From positions 372,001-436,000 of the forward strand of contig OZ219890.1 of the NCBI GenBank assembly GCA_964291635.2: a stretch of DNA of 64,000 bases, given 5' to 3'. How positions within the stretch are numbered: the stretch's first letter is position 1; every line of letters starts with the position of its first letter. Shown here piece by piece: positions 27,612-36,144 of the stretch. The stretch comes from JAPPHA01 sp964291635 (GTDB lineage Bacteria; Pseudomonadota; Alphaproteobacteria; Rhodobacterales; Rhodobacteraceae). The notes beneath the pieces were generated by a model. That model did not search any database. It was not told where the DNA came from and worked only from the letters and a program-made list of their open reading frames with translations. Made by a program: the position numbers and the translations under genes.

Positions 27612-28379
27612 ATGGAGGCAGGTGTGCGACAGGTGGCGCAAATCGAAAATCTCACTCACAGGACCGAGCGCACGGACCTTGCCGCGGCCTTCCGCTGGAC
27701 CGCACGGCTGAACATGCACGAGGCAGTAGCGAATCATTTCAGCCTGGCGGTCAGCGACGATGGCAAATTGTTTCTGATGAACCCCAATCAGCGGCACTTT
27801 AGCCGGATCAAGGCCTCGGACCTGTTACTTCTCGATGCCGAAAATCCCGCTACGATGAAACAGCCAGGTGCCCCCGATCCCACCGCGTGGGGCCTGCACG
27901 GATCGATCCACCGGCAGGTGCCTCACGCCCGTTGCGTGATGCATGTTCATTCGATCCACGCCACGGTGCTCGCCTGCCTGGAGGACAGTACGCTGCTACC
28001 GATCGACCAGAATACCGCGACCTTCCACGGCCGCACCGTGGTGGATGAATGCTTTGGCGGTCTCGCCTTCGAAGAAGAAGGTGCGCGCTGCGCCAAGATG
28101 CTGTTCGACCCGAAGGTCAAGGTGATGATCATGGGCAACCACGGTGTATTGGTGATCGGCAGCGGCGTCGCCGACACGTTCAACAGGCTCTATTACTTCG
28201 AGCGTGCGGCCGAGACCTGTGTTCACGCCCTTCAGACCGGCAAGCCGCTTCGTGTGCTCAGCCACGAGATCGCGGAAAGGACCGCCCGGGAGCTCGAAAG
28301 TTATCCCGATCAGGCCGAACGTCACCTGGCCGAACTGAAAGCGATCCTTGATGACGAAGGATCGGACTACGCGAGCTGA
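27612..28379 (+). CDS. Class II aldolase/adducin family protein
   Basis: A 255-residue protein from ATG 27612. A GTG at 27600 is the alternative, but it sits directly on the purine run that would serve as ribosome site. The family zinc ligands are visible in CVMHVHSIHATVLACLED and in IMGNHGVLVIG. Members include fuculose-phosphate aldolase and decarboxylase/epimerase relatives. The carbon-carbon substrate here is unknown. It opens the cluster desaturase-PanB-M24-Rieske, with 9 bp to the next gene. Confidence 0.85.
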   Translation: MEAGVRQVAQIENLTHRTERTDLAAAFRWTARLNMHEAVANHFSLAVSDDGKLFLMNPNQRHFSRIKASDLLLLDAENPATMKQPGAPDPTAWGLHGSIHRQVPHARCVMHVHSIHATVLACLEDSTLLPIDQNTATFHGRTVVDECFGGLAFEEEGARCAKMLFDPKVKVMIMGNHGVLVIGSGVADTFNRLYYFERAAETCVHALQTGKPLRVLSHEIAERTARELESYPDQAERHLAELKAILDDEGSDYAS

Positions 28380-28388
28380 GGACTGCCG

Positions 28389-29417
28389 ATGCCCAGTTAC
28401 GTTCCTACGAACGCCGCCTCGTCCGGTGTTCGACTCGACAAGAAAACCCTCAAGCAGATTGCTGCCCGCTCGGACCGACCAGGGCTGCTCTACCTGGCAA
28501 AATGGACACTGTCGCTCGTCCTGACCGGTGCCCTGGTCCGGGCCAGCCTCGGCACCCCTTGGGTCTGGCCCGCCATGTTCGTCCATGGCGTGTTCCTGAC
28601 GGTGCCCTCCTATGCCTTCAGTCACGAAACCGCCCATGGTACCGCCTTCCGCAGCCGTTGGCTGAACGAGGCGGTCCTTTGGATCACGTCGCTGCTATAT
28701 ATGGAAGAACCGCTCCATCGGCGCTACACGCATACCAACCACCACACCCATACATGGCATGTGGGCAAGGACAGCCAGATGCCCTTCGACACGCCGATGG
28801 GAATCTGGGGGTGGCTGACCGAAATCACCGGCTTCGGGCTCTTGCGTTTCCACGTCCAGGTGTTCTTTCGCCTTGCGACGAAACACTACACCGACACGAT
28901 GCGGATGGTGACACCCGACGGGGAGTTCCCCGAGATGACCCGGAACGCGCGAATCATGCTGGCCATCTACACCCTGATCGCCGCGGCACCTTTCGCGGGA
29001 ATCTGGTGGCCGATCTGGCTTCTCGTCATCCCGCGTGTCCTGGGCGCGCCGGTGATGCTCCTGTTCACGCTTATCCAGCACGTCGAGTTGCAGGAAGACT
29101 CGCCCTCGATCCTCGAAAGCACACGCTCGTTCCGGGGCAACTGGCTGGCCAATTTCCTCTACATGAACATGAACAACCATGTGGAGCACCATCTTTTCCC
29201 GCAGGTGCCTTTCCATGGCTTGCCGCACCTCGCCCGGGCCGTAGAGGCGCAGGTTCCCGCGCCGGACCCCGGCTTCATCCGCACGAACTGTGAAGTCTTC
29301 CTGGTGGCATTGCGCCGTACGCTGGGCCTGTCCACCAAGGCTCCCAGCATCCGCCAGGCGACGCACATGGTCACCTCCGGCGGCCCGGTGGGGCAGGTCG
29401 CGCAAAGGACAATGTGA
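28389..29417 (+). CDS. Membrane fatty-acid-desaturase-like di-iron enzyme
   Basis: The 342-residue integral membrane protein carries the three histidine boxes of the desaturase/hydroxylase superfamily: HETAH at 79-83, HRRYTHTNHH at 110-119 and HVEHH at 264-268. Hydrophobic stretches flank them. It is preceded by GAGGA and followed 1 bp later by the PanB-like gene. The superfamily includes acyl desaturases and hydroxylases or demethylases of small molecules. In this context (Rieske ferredoxin, one-carbon enzyme, aldolase, no lipid genes) oxidation of a small metabolite is more likely than lipid desaturation. That is inference. Confidence 0.85.
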   Translation: MPSYVPTNAASSGVRLDKKTLKQIAARSDRPGLLYLAKWTLSLVLTGALVRASLGTPWVWPAMFVHGVFLTVPSYAFSHETAHGTAFRSRWLNEAVLWITSLLYMEEPLHRRYTHTNHHTHTWHVGKDSQMPFDTPMGIWGWLTEITGFGLLRFHVQVFFRLATKHYTDTMRMVTPDGEFPEMTRNARIMLAIYTLIAAAPFAGIWWPIWLLVIPRVLGAPVMLLFTLIQHVELQEDSPSILESTRSFRGNWLANFLYMNMNNHVEHHLFPQVPFHGLPHLARAVEAQVPAPDPGFIRTNCEVFLVALRRTLGLSTKAPSIRQATHMVTSGGPVGQVAQRTM

Positions 29418-29418
29418 C

Positions 29419-30267
29419 ATGAGGAGGATCTACGACTTCAGCCGCAAACCGGCCCGGCGGAATTACACGGTCGCAGACCTGCGTGCCCTCAAGGGGTCGG
29501 GCCGCAAACTCTCGATGGCCAATCCGGCCGACAACGACGAGCTGCACGCCTGCGTCGAAGCCGGGATCGACCTTTTCGTGGTTGGCGCCGATCAGATCGA
29601 GGATGTGCGACGGATCGCGCCAACCCATTTCACCGGCGTCGGCTCCACCTGGGCGCAATTCGGCTCCGACGACGAAATCGTCGCCCACGCCTATGAGGCG
29701 ATGCGCAGGGGCGCCGACATGTACTACACGCTCCGTTCCTACGAGGTCATGGAGCGGATGGCGCGCGATGGCATCCCGGTGCAAAGCCATATCGGACTGA
29801 TTCCCACGTTCAGCCACTTCTGCGGAGGCTTGCGCGGCTGGGGTCGAAGGGCAGACGAGGCGGTCAAGGTCTGGGAGACTCTGAAGCGCATGGAGGATGC
29901 GGGTGTCTTCGCTGTCGAGGTGGAATGCGTTGCCGAAGAGGTGCTCGAGGCGGTCAATGAAAGAACGACCGTCGTCACGTTCTCTCTCGGATCCGGCATG
30001 GCGGGCGACGCGATCTTTTCCTTCGTAGCTGATATCTGCGGTGAGGCAAGCGAAGAGGAAAAGCCCCCCAGGCACGCCCATGCCTTCGGCAACCTGGGTC
30101 CGTTACACAAGCAAATTCGCGAAGAACGCGTTGCCGCGCTCTGCCAATTCCACCTTGAGGTGGCAGCAGGCAACTTCCCCTACGCCGAAACCAGCATCAG
30201 CATGCATCCAGGAGAGAAGGAGAAGTTCCTCGAAGCGCTCGAACAGTGGAATCCGACACATCGATGA
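29419..30267 (+). CDS. PanB-like (ketopantoate hydroxymethyltransferase superfamily) protein
   Basis: The ATG at 29419 lies 1 bp after the desaturase stop and behind AAAGGA, giving 282 residues. An open frame further upstream overlaps the desaturase and is rejected. The segments GIPVQSHIGLIPTFSHFCGG, AGVFAVEVECVAEEVLEAV and GSGMAGDAIFSFVADICG align by eye with PanB GIPVMGHIGLTP, GAFAIVLECVP and GIGAG...LLG. But the metal-site VGDS of true PanB is VGAD here and the N-terminus differs. PanB transfers a hydroxymethyl group from methylene-THF to a 2-oxoacid. This relative may use another acceptor or run in reverse. Confidence 0.7.
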   Translation: MRRIYDFSRKPARRNYTVADLRALKGSGRKLSMANPADNDELHACVEAGIDLFVVGADQIEDVRRIAPTHFTGVGSTWAQFGSDDEIVAHAYEAMRRGADMYYTLRSYEVMERMARDGIPVQSHIGLIPTFSHFCGGLRGWGRRADEAVKVWETLKRMEDAGVFAVEVECVAEEVLEAVNERTTVVTFSLGSGMAGDAIFSFVADICGEASEEEKPPRHAHAFGNLGPLHKQIREERVAALCQFHLEVAAGNFPYAETSISMHPGEKEKFLEALEQWNPTHR

Positions 30268-31565
30268 ACGACGCGATGGATTACAACCGCGCCTTCCCGG
30301 CCAAACCTCAGCCGCTGACGCTGGAAGAGGCAGCCAGGATCACGCCTCCGATGCAGGCGGCAGATACAGAGGGCATGATCGATGTGCCCCGTATGCGGCG
30401 CTACCGGCAAAACCGATTTCGCGAACAGATCGTCAAGCAGGGTTTCGACGCGATCATCCTGGTCGAGCCGCTGTCGATCCGTTACGCCACCGGCGTGCGC
30501 AACTGCGCGCTGTTTCAGATGCATATCCAGGCAGGCTATCTCTTCATTCCCGCCGAGGGGCCCGTGATCCATTTCGACAACGCGCCGGGACACACGACCG
30601 GCAGTCAACTGGAAACCATCGACGAAAACCGAGCCGACATCCTGCCGCTCTCCTATATGTTCGCGGGCACTCGCCACCAGGAATGGGCCTCCCGCTGGTC
30701 CGAGCAGATGGAAGACCTGATCCGCATCCATTGCGGGCAGGGAAAAAAGCGTGTTGGCGTTGAACGCTCCGGATTCCATTCCGAGCAGGCGCTGGTGGCA
30801 AAGGGGCACGAAGTGGCGGACGTAGCCCCCGTCCTGGCCATGGCCCGAAAAATCAAGAGCCCCGAAGAAATCCTCGCAATGAACCTGACCATTGCCGTGG
30901 CCGAGGACGGCATGACGCGGATGCGCGATGCCTTGCGCAACGGGGTGACGGAACAAGAGCTCTGGGCCCTCATGTGGTCGGCCCTGATCGAAGGCGGCGG
31001 CGAGTGGTTGGACTACCGACTGCTGGCCTCGGGCGAACGTACAAATCCCTGGCAGCAGGAGGCATCCAGCCGGATGATCCGCGCGGGCGATTTGGTGGTT
31101 TTCGACTGCGGCATGGTCGGCCCGTTCTGCTACGGCGGCGACATCTCCCGCGCCTATCACTGCGGTCCGGGGCTTCCGTCGGACTACCAGAAGAAGCTCT
31201 ACTCGATCGCTCATGAAGAGGTGATGGCGAATACACAACTGGTGAAAGCCGGTGCGGCATTTTCCGATATCGCCCGCTCCCGTTACATCCCGCCGGCGGG
31301 TTTCGGTGATCAGCTCTACCCCTGCATGATGCACGGCATCGGCATGGCGGACGAATGGCCTGCGATTCTTCATTCTCCCGACCATCCCGAGTTTTTTGAC
31401 GGTGAACTGGAGACGGGCATGGTGATGTGCGTCGAAAGCTACATCGGTGAGGTCGGCGGAATCGAGGGCGTCAAACTCGAGGACCAGGTTCTCGTGACCG
31501 ATAGCGGCCCCATCGTCCTCAGCCGCTACCCGTTTGAAGACGGCTTGCTCATGCGGGAATTCTGA
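30264..31565 (+). CDS. M24-family protein closely resembling DMSP lyase DddP
   Basis: The ATG at 30264 overlaps the previous stop (ATGA), giving 433 residues. Pita-bread-fold M24 motifs include RLLASGERTNPWQQE, FDCGMVG, GGDISRAYHCG, MHGIGMADEWP, MVMCVESYIGE and KLEDQVLVT, which strongly recall DddP. Metal-site residues D281, D293, H357, E391 and E406 are present. Gly283 occupies the position of one DddP aspartate ligand. Asp363 in HGxGxxDEWP matches the aspartate proposed as DddP catalytic base. Candidate roles: a DMSP-type lyase, or a peptidase/hydrolase on another substrate. It has no signal peptide. Confidence 0.75.
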   Translation: MNDAMDYNRAFPAKPQPLTLEEAARITPPMQAADTEGMIDVPRMRRYRQNRFREQIVKQGFDAIILVEPLSIRYATGVRNCALFQMHIQAGYLFIPAEGPVIHFDNAPGHTTGSQLETIDENRADILPLSYMFAGTRHQEWASRWSEQMEDLIRIHCGQGKKRVGVERSGFHSEQALVAKGHEVADVAPVLAMARKIKSPEEILAMNLTIAVAEDGMTRMRDALRNGVTEQELWALMWSALIEGGGEWLDYRLLASGERTNPWQQEASSRMIRAGDLVVFDCGMVGPFCYGGDISRAYHCGPGLPSDYQKKLYSIAHEEVMANTQLVKAGAAFSDIARSRYIPPAGFGDQLYPCMMHGIGMADEWPAILHSPDHPEFFDGELETGMVMCVESYIGEVGGIEGVKLEDQVLVTDSGPIVLSRYPFEDGLLMREF

Positions 31566-31574
31566 GATGGGCAG

Positions 31575-31718
31575 ATGAACGACCCTCTACATATCGACGT
31601 GCCGGGACGGCAAGCCGAAGGATTACGCTACAAGCGCGGAGAAACCACGATCACCTCTGGACCGAACAAAGCCTCGATGGATGGGCCGCAACCGGTCCGT
31701 TCATCGTTGTGGGCGTAA
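31575..31718 (+). CDS. Short hypothetical ORF after the M24 gene
   Basis: A 47-codon frame starting MNDPLHIDVPGRQAEGLRYK begins 9 bp after the M24 stop, behind GAGATGGG. It ends at a TAA. It could be a remnant of a longer gene, because the sequence to the Rieske gene (239 bp) is otherwise empty. I do not recognise it. Confidence 0.3.
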   Translation: MNDPLHIDVPGRQAEGLRYKRGETTITSGPNKASMDGPQPVRSSLWA

Positions 31719-31957
31719 AGAAGGGAGAATGTACCTTTGCGGAACGAGACCTTCTCTCCGCATGTCCGCGCGGCCGTTCAGAATGCGGTCATGTCCACAA
31801 TCCATCCCGAATAGATGGTTAAAGCGCACTTCCGCGATGCGGGTTTCCTTTCGCGGGATGGTTGTGTCTCCCGTTCCAACTGACCGGGGTCGGGCTTCCA
31901 TAACGAATCCATCGCTCTCGGTGCGATGACCCATCAACAAAAGGAAAGAACCGACGG

Positions 31958-32272
31958 ATGACTCAATGGATTGACGCATGTGGAACGGAAGACATCGACG
32001 AAGGTGACCTGATCGCATGGGAGTACGGCGGGCATGCCTATGCCATCTACAAAACCAGTAAGGGGTTCTTTGCCACTGATCTGATGTGCACTCATGAAGC
32101 AGAGAGCCTCGAATATGGTCTGGTTACGGACTGCGTGATCGAATGCCCCCTGCATGGTGGACGCTTCGATATCTGCACGGGCAAGGCACTTTCAGCGCCA
32201 GTTAGCGTTGACCTCGGGACATACGCGGTAAGGGTGGATGGCAGTCGCGTGTTCGTACAAGTCGAACACTGA
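31958..32272 (+). CDS. Rieske [2Fe-2S] ferredoxin
   Basis: A 104-residue single-domain Rieske protein with both cluster-binding motifs: C44-T-H46 and C63-P-L-H66 (CTHEAES and CPLHGGRFD). It ends with the typical PVSVDLGTYAVRVDGSRVFV strand. It follows AAAGGAAAG. Soluble Rieske ferredoxins deliver electrons to oxygenases. The only oxygenase-like protein nearby is the membrane desaturase homologue, making them a likely redox pair. The reductase is not encoded here. Confidence 0.92.
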   Translation: MTQWIDACGTEDIDEGDLIAWEYGGHAYAIYKTSKGFFATDLMCTHEAESLEYGLVTDCVIECPLHGGRFDICTGKALSAPVSVDLGTYAVRVDGSRVFVQVEH

Positions 32273-32418
32273 TCCGAACAGCCGCAATCCTGAATAGCGG
32301 AGACCTGCGTTTCAGAAAGTCTGTGCCTTGAATCGAGCCGGTGCAGCAACAGGCAAGCGGAGGCCAAAAGGGCCTCGACCGGATGGCTTCAGGGCCCATA
32401 CGCGGGAACGGCGGTGCT

Positions 32419-32434
32419 GGGGTCGATTCCGGTA
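32419..32434 (+). repeat. 16-bp match to the outer part of the Tn3-type terminal repeat
   Basis: GGGGTCGATTCCGGTA here is identical to the first 16 bp of the 38-bp terminal repeat at 36030-36067, in the same orientation. After base 16 the two diverge. It may be the scar of a second Tn3-family end. Confidence 0.5.
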
Positions 32435-32531
32435 GCATCCGTGTTTGATGTCAATGCCGATTTTGGGCCAAATCCATGATTTTCGATCTGTCATCGGAAA
32501 GTTATCCCTGACTTGTCCACAGGTCTGATTT

Positions 32532-32834
32532 TCAACCGACACCCGGTTCCGGAGCAATGGCCGTCCAGTTCCGGTCATCGCGTACGAGCACGTTGGCGAG
32601 AATGACCAACTTGCGCATGACCGCTGTCACAGCAACCTTGTGCGCTTTGCCTTCGCCGATCAGCCGGTCGTAGAAGCTCATCATGTCGGGGTTGAACTTG
32701 ATCGCGGAGGTTGCGGCCATGTAGAGGGTATTGCGCGGGAGCATGCGCCCGCCCTTGATGTATCTCTGTCCCTTTCGCTTCCCGCTGTCATCGGGATACG
32801 GCTCCAGGCCGGCCAGGGCGGCGGCGAAGAGCGG
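32532..32834 (-). pseudogene. IS110-family transposase, C-terminal fragment
   Basis: The frame encodes the conserved IS110/transposase-20 C-terminal region: LAGLEPYPDDSGKRKGQR, IKGGRMLPRNTLYMAAT and KFNPDMMSFYDRLIGEGKA, ending in a stop at 32532. The catalytic N-terminal DEDD part is missing. Similarity stops at about 32834, where an ISNCY-like transposase fragment begins on the other strand. It is therefore a truncated relic. Confidence 0.88.
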
Positions 32835-32838
32835 TGTT

Positions 32839-33648
32839 CGTGGCTGGCACCAATGGAAGCACCTGACGCGGCTGGTGCGGCGGTTGTTCCACAAGGTGCG
32901 GGCAACGCGCCGGGCGCGTCCCGAGGATGTCGAGGCATACCTTGGACGCAGCCTTGAGCATGTCGCACGTGCGGAGGCGAGCGTTGCGGACCTGTTGGCA
33001 CATGGTGTGAAAGCCTGGAAGATCGTGGAGATCGAAAGCTATATCGCCCATGCGAAGCGTCAGATCGACCAGATCGAGCGCCGTCTTCTCAAGGGCGAGA
33101 CCATCCCTCAGGACGAGAAGGTGTTCTCGATCTTCGAGCCGCACACGCGCTGGATCGCGAAGGGCAAGGCGGGATGTCCGGTGGAGCTGGGTGTTCCGGT
33201 CTGCATCCTGGAAGATCGGCACGGCTTCGTCCTCCACCACGAGGTCATGTGGGAGGGCAGCGACGTGGACTACGCGGTGCCGATGGTGGAGGCTGCCCAG
33301 GCGCGGTTTCCCGATCTCCGCGCGGTGAGCTTCGACCGCGGCTTTCACAGCCCCGGGAACCGTGTCCGCCTTGACGCGTTGCTCGATCACAACGTGCTGC
33401 CGAAGAAGGGCTACCTCAACAAGGCGGATCGCGAGCGCGAGCAGGGCGAGGAGTTCGTGGCGATGCGTCGCCAGCATCCGGCGGTTGAATCGGCGATCAA
33501 CAACCTCGAGCACCGCGGTCTCGACCGGGTCCTGGCGTACGGAGCGGAGGGCTTTGCCCGTGTGGTGGCGCTCTCCGTGGTTGCCCTCAACATCCACCGC
33601 ATCGGTCTTCTGCTGCGTCGAAAGGTGCGCCGACGACGCGCCGCCTGA
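32839..33648 (+). pseudogene. ISNCY-family transposase, C-terminal fragment
   Basis: From about 32839 the frame matches ISNCY-type transposases: WHQWKHLTRLVRRLFHKV, EKVFSIFEPHTRWIAKGKAG, LEDRHGFVLHHEVMWEG, DLRAVSFDRGFHSPGN and AVESAINNLEHRGLDRV. About 270 residues remain. The N-terminal helix-turn-helix part is lost at the junction with the IS110 relic. The open frame extends upstream into IS110 sequence only by chance. Confidence 0.85.
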
Positions 33649-33890
33649 CGGCGCTCCCGAAACACCGGTTCATTCGTGACCCGCCCGGAGCGGGAACGGC
33701 CTCCTATGGGCTGATAGTGGCGAAAGCCGCGAATTTCGGTCCGGTGGGCGGAAAACCTGCTGTCCGGGACGCGTCAATATCCCGAAGCGGGGCGAATTAC
33801 CGCAGCGCGGCATCCAGTTCCGTTGAAAATCGTGGTCCGCCGTCGCCGAAAAGAGGGGGTTTTCTGGCGGACACGAACTATGGTGATGAC

Positions 33891-34306
33891 GGCCCCGGCG
33901 GTTGGTGGATCGTCTTCGAGCCCGAACTGCACTTGGGTGAAGACATCGTTGTGCCGGATCTCGCCGGCTGGCGGCGCGAGACGATGCCCGAATACCCGGA
34001 TGCGGCCTATTGCACGATCGCGCCGGACCGGGTCTGCGAGGTGCTCTCGCCTCCACGAGGCGGCTGGACCTGAACGAGAAGCGGGCGCTCTATGCCCGCG
34101 AAGGCGTCGGCCATCTCTGGTTCGTCGATCCCGACGCAAGGACGCTTGAGGCCTTCGCATTGCGCGAGGGGCAGTGGCTGCTGCTCGCCACGCTCGCCGA
34201 TGACGCACCGGTCTCGCTTCCTCCTTTCGATGCCATCACTTTTCCGCTCGACGCACTTTGGCCTGAGGTGATCGCGGGTGCGGGAAAAGCCGATGTCGAA
34301 ACGTGA
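33891..34306 (+). pseudogene. Uma2-family (DUF820) endonuclease-like gene, truncated and frameshifted
   Basis: GPGGWWIVFEPELHLGEDI and VPDLAGWRRETMPEYPDAAY are typical of Uma2 proteins. The frame is lost at CEVLSPP (about 34052). The following frame resumes STRRLDLNEKRALYAREGVGHLWFVDPDARTLEAF and ends in ALWPEVIAG. A one-base change would restore the reading. The first ~70 residues expected for the family are missing. Uma2 proteins have a restriction-endonuclease-like fold of unclear role. A second relic of the same family is at 37635-37722. Confidence 0.85.
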
Positions 34307-34438
34307 TACAAGCGGTTTCGGTAGGATTGTCGGTTACCCGACGACCTCGCACAGATCTGGCAATTTACCTTTTCAGGTCATGTCCGCTTTCGCAGGGAAA
34401 TCCCGCATCCTCATGCTCCCGAATAAAACCGAACCGGT

Positions 34439-34837
34439 TCATTCGACGCCCCGATAGATAAAACCGAGCAGCAACGCGAACAGACTGAACTGGGCGATGA
34501 GATACCCGGTTTCAATCACGATGAAGCCGACTGCGTTTGGCACATTCTGTTTCGCGACCAGAGCCAAGACATGCGACGTCCAGAAAAACAGCCCCATGAG
34601 GCCCGCGAATTGAAAAGCCCTTACAAACCCAGCACTGCCCGAATGAAACAGTGGATAGATCAATGCCAATACCACGCCTTGAATGACAACCGTTGCCAAG
34701 CCTACTGGGACATTTGGTTTTCCCGCAAAATAACCAAAGGTCTGGTATTGCTGTTTGAAGAGCCCAAGATGCCAAACCAATGCGAGGGGGAACACGATCG
34801 CAATATAGCCTGCCGCCGCAAAGAGAATCTTTGTCAT
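34439..34837 (-). CDS. Small integral membrane protein, unknown function
   Basis: From the ATG at 34837, preceded by AGGAGG, the product has 132 residues and about four hydrophobic helices (ILFAAAGYIAIVFPLALVWH, VGLATVVIQGVVLALIYPLF, FQFAGLMGLFFWTSHVLAL, VIETGYLIAQFSLFALLLG). An earlier in-frame ATG would add 51 non-hydrophobic residues without a ribosome site. It stands alone between an IS graveyard and a HEPN-like gene. No functional assignment is possible. Confidence 0.75.
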   Translation of the reverse strand: MTKILFAAAGYIAIVFPLALVWHLGLFKQQYQTFGYFAGKPNVPVGLATVVIQGVVLALIYPLFHSGSAGFVRAFQFAGLMGLFFWTSHVLALVAKQNVPNAVGFIVIETGYLIAQFSLFALLLGFIYRGVE

Positions 34838-35387
34838 CGCTCGCCTCCTGCGGATCGTGTCCCAGCCGGTGCCGTAATGGCTTGGCGTCCATCTCGGTAT
34901 ACGGCGGTCAGGGCCGACACGTTTGAGCTGCCACGTCGGGCAGCTTGACGGTAGGGTTTCGCACGCGGGAACGATGGAGCCAAGCGTCATGAATCTCCTT
35001 GAGACAGCCTATTTGTCACTTTTCTCAAGAAAGAGGCCGCATCGTGTATAATGGGAACCGGATCAGCGGAAAAGGCACGTCATGACAGGCACCTGGGATT
35101 CACGATTCACATAACCGTTTGGTTCCCATACACGTAACACGAACGTTCCTGTTACCTATTGTGGGACAGTTGGTCTATGTTGGGTTGGGGCCCAAGTCGC
35201 CAGGGAAACACTGTTTCGCCATCTCGAAAGGGGGAGGGTGCCGGCCGAACGCGACTCGTCGGAGATCGTGAAGGGAAGCAGACGCATTTGAAGAACAGGC
35301 CGGAGCTACATCCTTGCGCGGATGACGTTACCAACCCCATGGCCCAAGAAACACGAGAATGCATCCCCAGAAACGTCACCGAACCCC
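34838..35387. other. 550-bp region without a gene; holds one solo copy of a terminal repeat
   Basis: No gene is convincing here. The segment contains one copy (35159-35196) of the repeat that forms the ends of the MITE-like element at 42059-42420, suggesting that a related mobile element once ended here. Confidence 0.5.
35159..35196 (+). repeat. Solo copy of the MITE terminal repeat
   Basis: TTGTGGGACAGTTGGTCTAT followed by GTTGGGTTGGGGCCCAAG matches the right end of the 42059-42420 element at most positions, with the region of variation in the middle. The matching left end was not found nearby. Confidence 0.6.
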
Positions 35388-35945
35388 ATGACCAAACGAG
35401 AGATCTTCTGGCCGCCTGACCTGATCATGCAGGAGGCTATGTCACTGCAGGATCTGGCCGAACACCTCGAAACGGATCGAGAAAACCGCCCAGGCGTCAG
35501 CAAACCGACAACGGCAGCCCCGGTACTGCTGGCGCTCGCTACCGAACTCGCACTGAAGGCATGGCAATGCAGGGAACGCAACGGCATGGCGCCCGACAAG
35601 ACCCACGACCTCGCGAAACTTTTCGACGCCCTCGGAGACGATGCACGGACATTACTGGAACGCGCCATGCCCGCACATCCGGATCCAATGGCACGCTTTA
35701 TTCCGGTCTACAGCGGCATCAGAGAGGCATTAATCGTGAACAGGAAGCTGTTCGAAACGTGGAGATACGCGTACGAACACCCTGGCTTGGTCGCCGAAAC
35801 CGGTGCCCTCAAGACTGCCTTCGCAGCCATCGTCGACACGTACTGGAAATTCGTTCCTCCGAATGAATCCGTACCGTCAACGATCGGCCCGGCCGGACCG
35901 AACTCCAAGCAGACACTGGGCAATTCGCGCAGCCGCCTGCGCTGA
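35388..35945 (+). CDS. HEPN-like protein, orphan
   Basis: Taking ATG 35388 (MTKREIFWPPDLIMQEAM) the protein has 185 residues. An ATG at 35322 in frame is also possible. Neither has a clear ribosome site. The core APVLLALATELALKAWQCRERNG then KTHDLAKLFDALGDDARTLLE is helical and resembles HEPN-domain proteins, which are often RNases or partners of nucleotidyltransferase antitoxins. A classical Rx4-6H active-site motif is not evident. No partner gene is adjacent. It sits just outside the Tn3-type end at 36030. Confidence 0.55.
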   Translation: MTKREIFWPPDLIMQEAMSLQDLAEHLETDRENRPGVSKPTTAAPVLLALATELALKAWQCRERNGMAPDKTHDLAKLFDALGDDARTLLERAMPAHPDPMARFIPVYSGIREALIVNRKLFETWRYAYEHPGLVAETGALKTAFAAIVDTYWKFVPPNESVPSTIGPAGPNSKQTLGNSRSRLR

Positions 35946-36029
35946 TGCTCGCTTTCCCGCAGAACCAGCACGTGGCCCGCGTGCCATGCGCCGCCAATTC
36001 TTCAATTTGCCGCTGAGCCTTCTATTGTA

Positions 36030-36067
36030 GGGGTCGATTCCGGTACGGGGCGAGAAGACACTCTAAG
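36030..36067 (+). repeat. 38-bp terminal inverted repeat of a Tn3-family transposon
   Basis: The segment starts GGGGTCGATTCCGGTACGGG and ends ACACTCTAAG, is exactly 38 bp, and has the GGGG...TAAG frame that defines Tn3-family ends. It lies 77 bp outside a Tn3-type resolvase gene. The matching opposite end was not found in the window. Confidence 0.88.
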
Positions 36068-36144
36068 CATTTTGTCTTCGCCTCTCGTCGCATTCACGGG
36101 CAATTGTCCGCGCATTTGATGCTGAGCGCTGCGAGAATGCACTT

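Noticed and set aside
30180..31385. 401-codon minus-strand frame
   Set aside because: Antisense to the DddP-like gene; histidine/arginine-rich shadow composition.
32788..33597. 269-codon minus-strand frame
   Set aside because: Shadow of the ISNCY transposase fragment.
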